This document shows, in pieces, positions 55,845 through 63,160 of a DNA stretch of 64,000 nt. Numbering within the stretch: position 1 is the stretch's first letter; each line of letters opens with the position of its first letter. The DNA is from Mesotaenium endlicherianum (lineage: Eukaryota; Streptophyta; Zygnematophyceae; Zygnematales; Mesotaeniaceae). The DNA is taken from the NCBI GenBank assembly GCA_009602735.1, contig WELA01002734.1, forward strand, positions 19,014-83,013. The letters are read 5' to 3'. The notes under the pieces are model-generated. The model made no database searches. It was not told where the DNA came from and was given only the letters and a program-made list of their open reading frames with translations. A program made the translations under genes and the position numbers.

Positions 55845-58118
55845 ATGCCAGGCATGATGCGTTTTGTACTGACCATAATGATCTCGTTGATGCTCACATC
55901 CTGCAACCGGGCTGCGGACCTGGTATTGGTATCCAAAGGCCACTCTGCTTATACCATCATCATCCCTGCTGAAGCTACTGCAAATGAAAAGAAGGCCGCC
56001 GGCATCTTGCAACAGTATATTCAACAGTTATCCGGACTTAGATTGCCCATTCAACCCGAGTCAGTTTCCGCTACAAGCAAATCGCCTTCTATTTATGTTG
56101 GCAATACGGAGAAAGCGCAAAGTTTTCAGGTTGGATCAGTAAATGGTGAAGGTTATTTGCTGACCCGACAAGATAATAACCTGGTGTTGTATGGCAGGCA
56201 TGGCCAGGGGGTGGTATATGCGGTGTATGCATTCATCGAGAAATACTTCCATCTTTTTAAAGGCGCTGGCGAGCCTGTTTTTATTACTCCGGTTAGAGAC
56301 CTTGTGGTGACCGGTTTTACGCCAGCAATATCCAACCCTGCTTTTATTTATCGGCAGGCTTATTTCCCTGCATCACAGGATGCTGAATACCTTTCGTGGC
56401 ATAAACTACAACAGTTTGAGGACCTTTGGGGTATCTGGGGACACAGTTATTTTAAACTGGTAGATTCCGCTATCTATTTTAAAACACACCCGGAATACTT
56501 TTCAGCCATCGACAGCATCAGGCAACCTGTACAGCTTTGCATGAGCAATGAAAAGGTGGTAGAGATTGCCATAGCAGCGCTCAAAAAAAGAATGGAAAAA
56601 TTTCCAGATGCTGAATATTGGTCCGTCAGCGCCAACGACAATATCAATTATTGTACCTGTGAAAAATGCAGGGCTATCCAGAAAGAAGAAGGGAGTGCAT
56701 CCGGCGCCCATCTGCGGTTTGTGAACAGGATTGCTGCTGCTTTCCCCGATAAAAAGATCACCACACTGGCTTACCAGTACACAGCGGAACCACCTGCAAA
56801 AACCAAACCCCTGCCCAACGTGTTCATCATGCTGAGCACCATAGACGCTTATCGTTCAGCGCCACTTGTACAAGAAGCTTCTGCGCGTCTTTTCATGGAA
56901 CAAATCAAAGGCTGGCGCAAGCTCACAGGCAATCTCATGCTTTGGGATTACAATACCCAATTCACTAACTATCTCTCGCCATTCCCAGATCTCTTTTTCC
57001 TGGCCGATAATATCAGGTTCTATCAATCGCTTGGCGTCAAAGGGTTGTTTTCGCAAGGCAGTGGTGAAAGTTACAGCGACCTCGCTGAACTGAGGTCTTA
57101 TCTGCTGGCTAAACTCAGCTGGGATCCCCAGGCTGATTGGCGCCAGTTGATCGAAACATTCTGCTCGCAATATTATGGCGCTGCGGCTCCATTCATACGC
57201 AGTTATATTGATCAGCTACAGGAAGCAGCACAGCATTCCGGGCGTCCAATCGATATCTATGGCAACCCGGTATGGGAATACAATACTTACCTGAGCCCTG
57301 AAAAAATAGATGCCTATTCAACGATACTCGACAAAGCCGCGGCGGCAGTTGAGAACGATACATTGAAGAAAGCAAGGGTGGAAAGAGTAAGGCTATCCCT
57401 GGAATATACCGTATTGCAGCAATCCCGGTTTTTCGGCCCGGAAAAACATGGTTACCTCGAGCTCTTGCCGAACAAAAGCGGCTATCGGGTAAAAGCTTTG
57501 TGGCCTGGAAAAGTAGAACGCTTCGGAGCTGCTGCAACAAGGGCGGGTGTAAAAGAATTATCAGAAGGCGGGTTGAGTCCTGATGCATATGGCCAGGAAT
57601 GGCAAGGACTATTTGAAAAAGGATGGCAGCCCAATCTGGCATTGCATGCTGCTGTAAAATTAGCTACTCCTTTTGCACCTGAATATACCAACAAAGGACC
57701 ATTGACTTTGGTGGATGGCGTTACCGGCAATCATGATTTCAGTTATAACTGGCTTTGCTTTTACGGGCAGGATATGATTGCAACCATCGACATGGGCGAA
57801 ACGAAAACGGTCAGTAATATACATGCCGCATTTCTCGATGATCCAAAGCACCATATCTTTTTACCAGCTTCGTTACAGGTGGAAGTATCGGCAGATGGCA
57901 GCCGGTATGAAGCCGTACAAAGCACTTATATGAATCAGCTGGGGGGCGCTCTTGAAGAACATTACAATATACACCGGATTGTGTTTGATTTTTCTGTTCC
58001 GGAAACGAGGATACGTTACATCAGGTTTTCTGCAAAAAATCATGCTTCCTTGCCTAAGTGGCGTTATCATCCTAATAAAAAGCCTATGATCGCTTGTGAT
58101 GAAATATATGTTTTATAA
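55845..58118 (+). CDS. DUF4838 lipoprotein, glycosidase-like, with C-terminal F5/8-type domain
   Basis: A 757-aa lipoprotein (lipobox LMLTSC; ATG 55845 or the better 55857). Residues about 20-135 look like the alpha-glucuronidase N-terminal (GH67-N/GH20b-type) beta domain with TIIIPAEATANEKKAAGIL. About 180-480 is the DUF4838 barrel-like region, with WSVSANDNINYCTCEKC and the cysteine cluster. The C-terminus (about 605-755) resembles a discoidin domain (LVDGVTGNHDF, SLQVEVSADGSRYEAV). Activity is unproven. It starts right at the upstream stop, so it belongs to the exopolysaccharide operon and may trim or modify the polymer. Confidence 0.82.
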   Translation: MPGMMRFVLTIMISLMLTSCNRAADLVLVSKGHSAYTIIIPAEATANEKKAAGILQQYIQQLSGLRLPIQPESVSATSKSPSIYVGNTEKAQSFQVGSVNGEGYLLTRQDNNLVLYGRHGQGVVYAVYAFIEKYFHLFKGAGEPVFITPVRDLVVTGFTPAISNPAFIYRQAYFPASQDAEYLSWHKLQQFEDLWGIWGHSYFKLVDSAIYFKTHPEYFSAIDSIRQPVQLCMSNEKVVEIAIAALKKRMEKFPDAEYWSVSANDNINYCTCEKCRAIQKEEGSASGAHLRFVNRIAAAFPDKKITTLAYQYTAEPPAKTKPLPNVFIMLSTIDAYRSAPLVQEASARLFMEQIKGWRKLTGNLMLWDYNTQFTNYLSPFPDLFFLADNIRFYQSLGVKGLFSQGSGESYSDLAELRSYLLAKLSWDPQADWRQLIETFCSQYYGAAAPFIRSYIDQLQEAAQHSGRPIDIYGNPVWEYNTYLSPEKIDAYSTILDKAAAAVENDTLKKARVERVRLSLEYTVLQQSRFFGPEKHGYLELLPNKSGYRVKALWPGKVERFGAAATRAGVKELSEGGLSPDAYGQEWQGLFEKGWQPNLALHAAVKLATPFAPEYTNKGPLTLVDGVTGNHDFSYNWLCFYGQDMIATIDMGETKTVSNIHAAFLDDPKHHIFLPASLQVEVSADGSRYEAVQSTYMNQLGGALEEHYNIHRIVFDFSVPETRIRYIRFSAKNHASLPKWRYHPNKKPMIACDEIYVL

Positions 58119-58137
58119 TACCTAATGTATTGATGAT

Positions 58138-58539
58138 ATGACACAGATACTGACTGTTGATGACGACCATATTATGCTGGTAATACTGAAGACCGTTCTT
58201 ACGAAAGAAGGTTACCATGTTACACAGGTCAAGAACGGAAAAGAAGCCATCGCGCTCAAAGATCGATTTGCATTCGACCTGGTCATTTGTGATCTCATGA
58301 TGCCGTATGCGAATGGATATGAAGTGCTCAGCAGTTTCAGGAATGATCCTGTTACCGCCAATACACCTATCATCATTCTTTCATCGATAGGCAATACAGC
58401 TACTATTGAAGAAGTTTTGTCGCTGGGAGCAAACGAATTCATTTCCAAACCTTTCACTTCAGCAGATTTGCTTGGCAAGATCAAAACATTATTGAACACA
58501 AGAGAACATACAAATATTAGCCTGCATGAACAACGCTGA
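58138..58539 (+). CDS. Stand-alone response regulator receiver protein (copy 2)
   Basis: A 133-aa single-domain receiver: acidic pocket VDDDHI (7-12), phospho-acceptor D52 in VICDLMMPYANGYEV, switch region IILSSIGNT and lysine in FISKP. It is a paralogue of the receiver that opens the operon and starts 19 nt after the DUF4838 gene. No DNA-binding part. Its last 23 bp overlap the broken gene on the other strand. Confidence 0.93.
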   Translation: MTQILTVDDDHIMLVILKTVLTKEGYHVTQVKNGKEAIALKDRFAFDLVICDLMMPYANGYEVLSSFRNDPVTANTPIIILSSIGNTATIEEVLSLGANEFISKPFTSADLLGKIKTLLNTREHTNISLHEQR

Positions 58540-59137
58540 CCATATCACTTTCTAAACCTATTTCTCTTTGCCCGTCGTAACACATTGCCTTGTATTCACG
58601 TATTTCGGGCTTCTCTTCTGTCGCCAATGGCCGCTTGTCAATAAACGGCGACCTCCTCCCCATACCCAAATATTTCCATTCTTCTTCTCCGCGGAGTCTG
58701 CCGTATAGTTTAACACCAAACATTCGTTTCTTGATAAACCGCACCGATACTTTTCCCAGCAATGAAGTGGGATGGAGTTCGGGTTTCAGGTCGCCGAAGT
58801 TGACTGGCTATCCTGTTATAACCACTCTCAATTCTGCACCCATATTGGGAGAATAATTGCCAAAAGTCTTCATAAAGCGAACCATTCTACGGATCTCTTT
58901 CAAATGGATTTCCTGGAAAAGCTTTTTGGCAGATGTCGCCTCCCGGAACGAATTCCGTTTGATAGCTACATCAGCAATGTTGTCGATGAGTGCCTGTGCG
59001 ATCTTTTGTTGTTCCGGTATTTGTTCTGGTGTGAGTCCGAGTGATGCCCCCAACTCCCCAATCTTTTGCTTATAGGTGTGGGCCCATACGCTCAGTTTAC
59101 CATCGGTGCGCGGGATGTAATGATCAAATAGCTTCAT
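58517..59137 (-). pseudogene. Hypothetical Bacteroidota protein interrupted by an in-frame TAG
   Basis: Read from ATG 59137, the frame gives 109 residues (MKLFDHYIPRTDGKLSVWAH...) and stops at TAG 58808-58810. The same frame then continues without break to TGA/TAG near 58517, giving PVNFGDLKPELHPTSLLGKV and later GMGRRSPFIDKRPLATEEKP-like sequence, which matches the second half I expect for this family (about 200 residues, common in Bacteroidota, function unknown). A single C-to-T change from CAG could explain the stop. It may be a nonsense pseudogene; a sequencing error or readthrough cannot be excluded. Confidence 0.65.
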
Positions 59138-59308
59138 AAAAACAGCTTATATGAATAATAGTTTTTACTAATAAAACAAATAACATTCATATATGCAAGT
59201 GTTTTTCAGCATTTTTTAATCCATTAGCATATAAAGTATTGATTGTCAATATAGTTAATGGATAACTTCGGCTGCACTGCATGACCCACGAACAGGCTGG
59301 CAGGTGTG

Positions 59309-59455
59309 GTGCACTACTTATACAATTGGTAATTCCATACTATACAATTGTCAGTTGTATAGTATGCAGCTAACAGTTGCAAGCTCTTGGAAGCCGTGTA
59401 CTACTTATGCAATTGGGGTTTGTATACTATACAATTGTTGGTTGTATGGTATACC
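59309..59455. repeat. Tandem pair of 87-bp units, each with a hairpin
   Basis: Unit 1 starts at 59309, unit 2 at 59396 (offset exactly 87). GTG(C/T)ACTACTTAT(A/G)CAATTGG opens both. Each has a hairpin with a 7-nt loop: unit 1 with a perfect 12-bp stem (59336-59347/59355-59366), unit 2 with a 13-bp stem (59422-59434/59442-59454) holding one G-T pair. The last 27 bp of the units are unrelated. Confidence 0.75.
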
Positions 59456-59585
59456 GTTTCAATCCGTTCATTTTCCCCTAAAAAACTGGCGATGCGTGCT
59501 CCAGCGTCAACTGTAGCTGCACTAGCCAACATTGCATGACCTTCCAGCTTTGTTATAAAATGTCTTAACTTTTACCCTTGATCCT

Positions 59586-59599
59586 CCCCAATTAGGGGG
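59586..59599. promoter_or_regulatory. CCCC-AATTA-GGGG motif upstream of the beta-helix/GH43 operon
   Basis: CCCCAATTAGGGGG about 30-60 nt before the beta-helix start. It resembles the minus-strand reading of the motif at 48234-48249 apart from one base of spacing. Confidence 0.4.
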
Positions 59600-59657
59600 C
59601 GATACAATCATTATATACTTTTAAAAACTGCAAACGAGTTTAAAAAAACATACACAC

Positions 59658-61118
59658 TTGTTTTTACTGGTAACGGTATTATCCTTACTAAGTATAAATC
59701 GTTTTGCAATTGGCAGAGCGTATTATATAAGCCTTCAGGGAAACGATGTAAATCCTGGCACAAAAGCGGCCCCTTTTAAAACAATTGACAAAATAAATAA
59801 CATACGACTTAACGCCGGAGATACAGTTTATTTTCAATCGGGGCAAACTTTTAAAGGAACAATAGAGATTGATTCTGTTACTACAGGTAATCAAAGCCAT
59901 CCAATCGTTATCAGGTCTTATGGAAAAGGCATAGCAACTATTGATGCTGATAGCGCCGCCGCGATTAGTTTATACCGGACACAATATATTGCTATCCGCC
60001 ATTTACACTTAAAAGGGGCCGGCCGGAAGAACGGCAATACTAAATCCGGCCTGTTGATGGTGGGTTGTAATCATATTCAAGTTGATAGTATGGAGGTCAG
60101 CGGGTTTCAAAAACCGGGTGTACTTGTATTTACTTCTACCGAGATCATTTTAAGATTTATAAATGCGCATGACAACGGCTCTGCCGGTATTACTATTGAA
60201 GGAGATTTGGGTAAAAAGAATTCTAAGAATATCCTGATACGTTACTGTCGGGCAGAAAATAATCCCGGCGACCCAACTAATTTAACCAATCACAGCGGGA
60301 ATGGTATCGTTGTAGGAAATTGTAAAAATGTATTGATTGATCAGTGTACCGCTACCAATAATGGATGGGATATGCCACGAATAGGTAACGGTCCCGTTGG
60401 TATATGGGCCTATGAGGCAGACAGCGTCATTATCCAGCATTGCCTGTCGTATCGTAATAAGACATCTAAAGGTGGCGCAGATGGAGGCGGGTTTGACCTG
60501 GATGGCGGCGTTACCAATTCCATCATTCAATATTGTGTTTCGTATGAAAACCAAGGGAGTGGTTATTGCATATTTCAGTACTGGGGGGCGAGCCCCTGGT
60601 ATCATAATATTTACAGGTATAACATAAGCGAGAATGATGGCACCGTTTCCGATTCACAAGCCGGTCTTTATGTATGGAACAGCTCCGACGATGAAAAGCA
60701 ATTTTACGACTGTGACGTATATGGCAATATTATTTATAATAGCAAAGTAGCAGCTATTTGCTTTTCAGAAAAAAGCGAAAGCAAAGGCATCCGGTTTCAC
60801 GATAATATATTCGTTGGCAGGGATTCACTTATCAGGGGAATCGATAAGATCGGCGATGTTAAGTACCAGGGAAATGACTGGTGGAGTTTAAAAAGCGGAT
60901 TCAACATCGATGGCATCAAACAATTGAAAGCATGGGTAACTAAGACTGGTAAGGAAATGAAAGACGGTCAGGTAATAGGCCTTAATGTATTCCCTGCATT
61001 TAAAAACCCAGGCAAAATCAATATAACATCAGCATCCCAAATAAGCTCCTTTACCAACTATCAATTGCCCAAAGAATCGGGGTTGAAGGACAAGCTAAAA
61101 TTGTTACAGTTAAAATGA
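59658..61118 (+). CDS. Secreted right-handed beta-helix protein
   Basis: A 486-aa exported protein from TTG 59658. Motifs are the opener YYISLQGNDVNPGTKAAPFKT, then GDTVYFQSGQTFKG, and repeated turns (NILIRYCRAENNPGD, GNCKNVLIDQCTATNNGW, SVIIQHCLSYRNKTSKGG), typical of beta-helix (PbH1) proteins including some lyases and alginate epimerases. There is no ATG in this frame upstream. Reading from CTG 59628 would give a proper signal peptide with a basic n-region (LKKHTH) before LFLLVTVLSLL, so that start is a serious alternative. It overlaps the GH43 gene by 4 nt. Confidence 0.78.
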   Translation: MFLLVTVLSLLSINRFAIGRAYYISLQGNDVNPGTKAAPFKTIDKINNIRLNAGDTVYFQSGQTFKGTIEIDSVTTGNQSHPIVIRSYGKGIATIDADSAAAISLYRTQYIAIRHLHLKGAGRKNGNTKSGLLMVGCNHIQVDSMEVSGFQKPGVLVFTSTEIILRFINAHDNGSAGITIEGDLGKKNSKNILIRYCRAENNPGDPTNLTNHSGNGIVVGNCKNVLIDQCTATNNGWDMPRIGNGPVGIWAYEADSVIIQHCLSYRNKTSKGGADGGGFDLDGGVTNSIIQYCVSYENQGSGYCIFQYWGASPWYHNIYRYNISENDGTVSDSQAGLYVWNSSDDEKQFYDCDVYGNIIYNSKVAAICFSEKSESKGIRFHDNIFVGRDSLIRGIDKIGDVKYQGNDWWSLKSGFNIDGIKQLKAWVTKTGKEMKDGQVIGLNVFPAFKNPGKINITSASQISSFTNYQLPKESGLKDKLKLLQLK

Positions 61119-62119
61119 AAAGGCTGATTCCAATAATGATTCTTTGTAATTTTTTACTGATAAAACACAGTGGGCTTGCACAGATTCCCAAGTCGCCGGA
61201 TGTTAATGGCAAAGAATGGCATGATACACAGGGAAACTTTATTAACGCGCATGGGGCAGGCATACTGCATCACAATGACACTTATTACTTGTTCGGGGAA
61301 ATAAAAAAAGGCAACACCTGGTTGGTGGCGGGGCAAAGCTGGGAAGATTATCGTGTGCCGGCGGGTGGTGTATCTTGTTATTCTTCAAAGGATTTGAAAA
61401 CCTGGAAATACGAGGGTGTAGCATTATCCCCGGTAAAAGGCGATACCACAAATGACTTGGATACAGGCAGGGTCATTGAACGCCCAAAAGTGATCTATAA
61501 CCGTGCGACTAAAAAATTTGTCATGTGGATGCACGTGGATAAGAACGATTATTCATATTCGCGTGCCGGCGTTGCAGTAAGTGACAATCCCGCCGGACCG
61601 TATCGGTATATAAGAAGCGTGCAACCAAACGGTCAAATGTCTCGTGATATGACCCTTTTCCAGGATGATGATGGCAAAGCCTATCTGATCTATTCATCTG
61701 AACAAAATAATACCATGCAGGTATGCCTCTTAAATGACGATTACCTGAGCCCGACAAAAATTTTCAGCAGGATATTGGTAGATCGCAGGCGCGAGGCCCC
61801 CGCACTATTTAAAAGCGAAGGAAAATATTATTTAATTACTTCGTCTTGCACTGGCTGGTCGCCCAACGCAGCTACTTATGCCGTGGCCAATCAGGTATTA
61901 GGTCCATGGAAAGAATACGAAAACCCATGCAAAGGCGCTGGCGCCGATACAACATTCGGATCACAAAGCACTTATGTGTTGCCCATTAATGGAAAAACAA
62001 AAACGTTCCTGTTTATGGCTGATACCTGGAATAAAACGGACCTTAAACAATCGGGGTATTTGTGGTTGTCTTTAAAGATCAATAACGGCAAGGTTGAAAT
62101 AAAAAAGTTTGTCTATTGA
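61115..62119 (+). CDS. Secreted GH43 enzyme, exo-beta-1,3-galactanase-like
   Basis: A 334-aa GH43 five-bladed propeller with signal peptide (MKRLIPIMILCNFLLIKHSGLA). It lacks the usual catalytic aspartate of the first blade (NAHGAGIL instead) and has E122 in IERPKVIYN, E227 in RREAPALF and Q284 in FGSQSTYV. Spacing of 105 and 57 residues is close to the E102, E208 and Q263 of the fungal Pc1,3Gal43A enzyme, in which glutamine replaces the base. This suggests beta-1,3-galactan activity. It overlaps the beta-helix gene as ATGA and ends 10 nt before a convergent gene. Confidence 0.85.
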   Translation: MKRLIPIMILCNFLLIKHSGLAQIPKSPDVNGKEWHDTQGNFINAHGAGILHHNDTYYLFGEIKKGNTWLVAGQSWEDYRVPAGGVSCYSSKDLKTWKYEGVALSPVKGDTTNDLDTGRVIERPKVIYNRATKKFVMWMHVDKNDYSYSRAGVAVSDNPAGPYRYIRSVQPNGQMSRDMTLFQDDDGKAYLIYSSEQNNTMQVCLLNDDYLSPTKIFSRILVDRRREAPALFKSEGKYYLITSSCTGWSPNAATYAVANQVLGPWKEYENPCKGAGADTTFGSQSTYVLPINGKTKTFLFMADTWNKTDLKQSGYLWLSLKINNGKVEIKKFVY

Positions 62120-62129
62120 TTTGTTCTAC

Positions 62130-62729
62130 TTACCCCTTTTCTTCCAATCGTTTTGCAATAAACAGCACCTCTTTTACCCAAAGTGATGGATTGTCTATTT
62201 GCTCAATAATTTTTCCTTTTTTCAATACAGCCATCTGTTTAGGGATCTTATCTGAACTATCGTATAAATATGCATCAGTAAAATTCAGAATTTCAGATTT
62301 CAGATATGTCAATCCCATCCGGTAACGTTGTTCTATAATCGGAACTGCAATGTCATGCCCACCTTGGGCAACGCGGTTTAGCACACGATCTTTGTTTATT
62401 TCCACATCGTCCGTTCCCAGGAAATATAATACTGCATCATAGCCGTGTCGCTGCATTCTTTTTATCCATTCGTAATCGGATTTCTTGGAAAGATTGCTTT
62501 CAATCATGAAGCTTTCTTTTCTTTCAATAAACCCAGCTATGCGCTGCTGTGCAATACTTTCTCCTAAAGCAAGGTTTTCAGCAGTGTAGTTACCTAACTC
62601 TAACAGGACAATATTATCAATGTTGATAAAAGGAATAGAAGGGGCTATATCACCAATAGACACCTGGGAATTATACCACGTAGTTTTGCCAGAACCATTG
62701 GCTCCGCCGAGAATATAGAGGACCGGCAT
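62130..62729 (-). CDS. Zeta-like P-loop kinase (zeta toxin family)
   Basis: A 199-aa protein with P-loop GGANGSGKTT (8-17) and the family motif around RVAQGGHDIAVP, as in zeta proteins, which phosphorylate UDP-sugar precursors of peptidoglycan; many chromosomal relatives are simply of the zeta toxin/AAA family with unknown targets. The start directly abuts the stop of the small upstream gene, the usual layout of a two-gene addiction or regulatory module. Toxicity is not established. Confidence 0.82.
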   Translation of the reverse strand: MPVLYILGGANGSGKTTWYNSQVSIGDIAPSIPFINIDNIVLLELGNYTAENLALGESIAQQRIAGFIERKESFMIESNLSKKSDYEWIKRMQRHGYDAVLYFLGTDDVEINKDRVLNRVAQGGHDIAVPIIEQRYRMGLTYLKSEILNFTDAYLYDSSDKIPKQMAVLKKGKIIEQIDNPSLWVKEVLFIAKRLEEKG

Positions 62730-62915
62730 TTATTGATGCTTGGATGGATGGGAATTGAGAACAAATTTTTCCCCGGTGCGTGGGTTCTCTCGAATAATCT
62801 TACCATTCTCTTTATAAGTTATAAAGGAACCTGTTTTGAGCGCCTGCTCACGCACATAATTAGCGACTGCAATACCTGCCCTCTTTGGGTCAATATTTAC
62901 AAGCCTTTTTTCCAT
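62730..62915 (-). CDS. Small partner protein of the zeta-like kinase, putative antitoxin
   Basis: A 61-aa basic protein ending directly before the ATG of the kinase gene. No known epsilon-type antitoxin fold is recognisable; charged residues are spread along it (KRAGIAVANYVREQALKTG, then KENGKIIRENPRTGEKF). The partner role comes only from position. A TAAATTTG element with a TTTA 19 nt further upstream lies almost at the start codon, so the message could be leaderless. Confidence 0.55.
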   Translation of the reverse strand: MEKRLVNIDPKRAGIAVANYVREQALKTGSFITYKENGKIIRENPRTGEKFVLNSHPSKHQ

Positions 62916-62919
62916 GGCC

Positions 62920-62950
62920 CAAATTTACGATTAATTAACCAGTTACTAAA
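62920..62950 (-). promoter_or_regulatory. Candidate promoter of the small gene/zeta-like pair
   Basis: On the minus strand TTTA (62947-62950) and TAAATTTG (62920-62927) are 19 nt apart, the consensus Bacteroidota -33/-7 arrangement. The -7 is only 4 nt before the ATG at 62915. Confidence 0.5.
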
Positions 62951-62985
62951 TAAGGGGGTAAAAAGAATAAGAATTATACCTATAT

Positions 62986-63014
62986 AAAAAGCCCTGAAAT
63001 TTCAGGGCTTTTTT
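62986..63014. terminator. Palindromic terminator next to the tRNA-like sequence
   Basis: AAAAAGCCCTGAAA is followed directly by its reverse complement (62986-62999/63000-63013), with A-run and T-run on the two sides, so it can act in both directions. It is placed as the terminator of a tRNA gene on the minus strand. Confidence 0.85.
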
Positions 63015-63016
63015 AG

Positions 63017-63084
63017 TGGAGAATACCGGATTCGAACCGGTGGCCTCTTGCATGCCATGCCTGTGCGACAACCCTGTTTTCTCC
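63017..63084 (-). other. tRNA-Ala(GGC) 3' half, candidate attachment site
   Basis: On the minus strand, the last 45 or so bases (63017-63061) match the 3' half of tRNA-Ala(GGC): loop ATGGCAT with anticodon GGC, stem GCAAG, variable AGGCC, T-arm ACCGG-TTCGAAT-CCGGT and acceptor ATTCTCC-A. The 5' half (63062-63084) is not tRNA-like: no D-arm, anticodon stem mismatched, total only 68 nt, although GGAGAA at the far end could still pair with the acceptor. A 3'-half copy next to a terminator is what tyrosine-recombinase elements leave as attachment site. Confidence 0.6.
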
Positions 63085-63160
63085 TTTATAAATGCCCTAT
63101 TTTAAGCTCTTTTCACTCATTTCCGGTCCAAATCCGTCCCAAAATATTGTTTATTCTGTA

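Larger units (their letters stand above)
59138..59627. other. Gene-free AT-rich interval of about 490 bp
   Basis: No open frame of note. It contains a tandem pair of hairpins (59309-59455), a short ATTGA/TCAAT palindrome near 59249-59261 and the CCCC/GGGG motif at 59586-59599. It separates the broken gene from the beta-helix/GH43 operon. Confidence 0.7.

Noticed and set aside
59309-59455. Ends of an insertion sequence
   Set aside because: The hairpins are tandem, not terminal and inverted around an ORF, and there is no transposase or target duplication.
63017-63084. A complete functional tRNA-Ala gene
   Set aside because: Only the 3' half folds properly. The 5' half lacks a D-arm, the anticodon stem has two mismatches and the total length is 68 nt.
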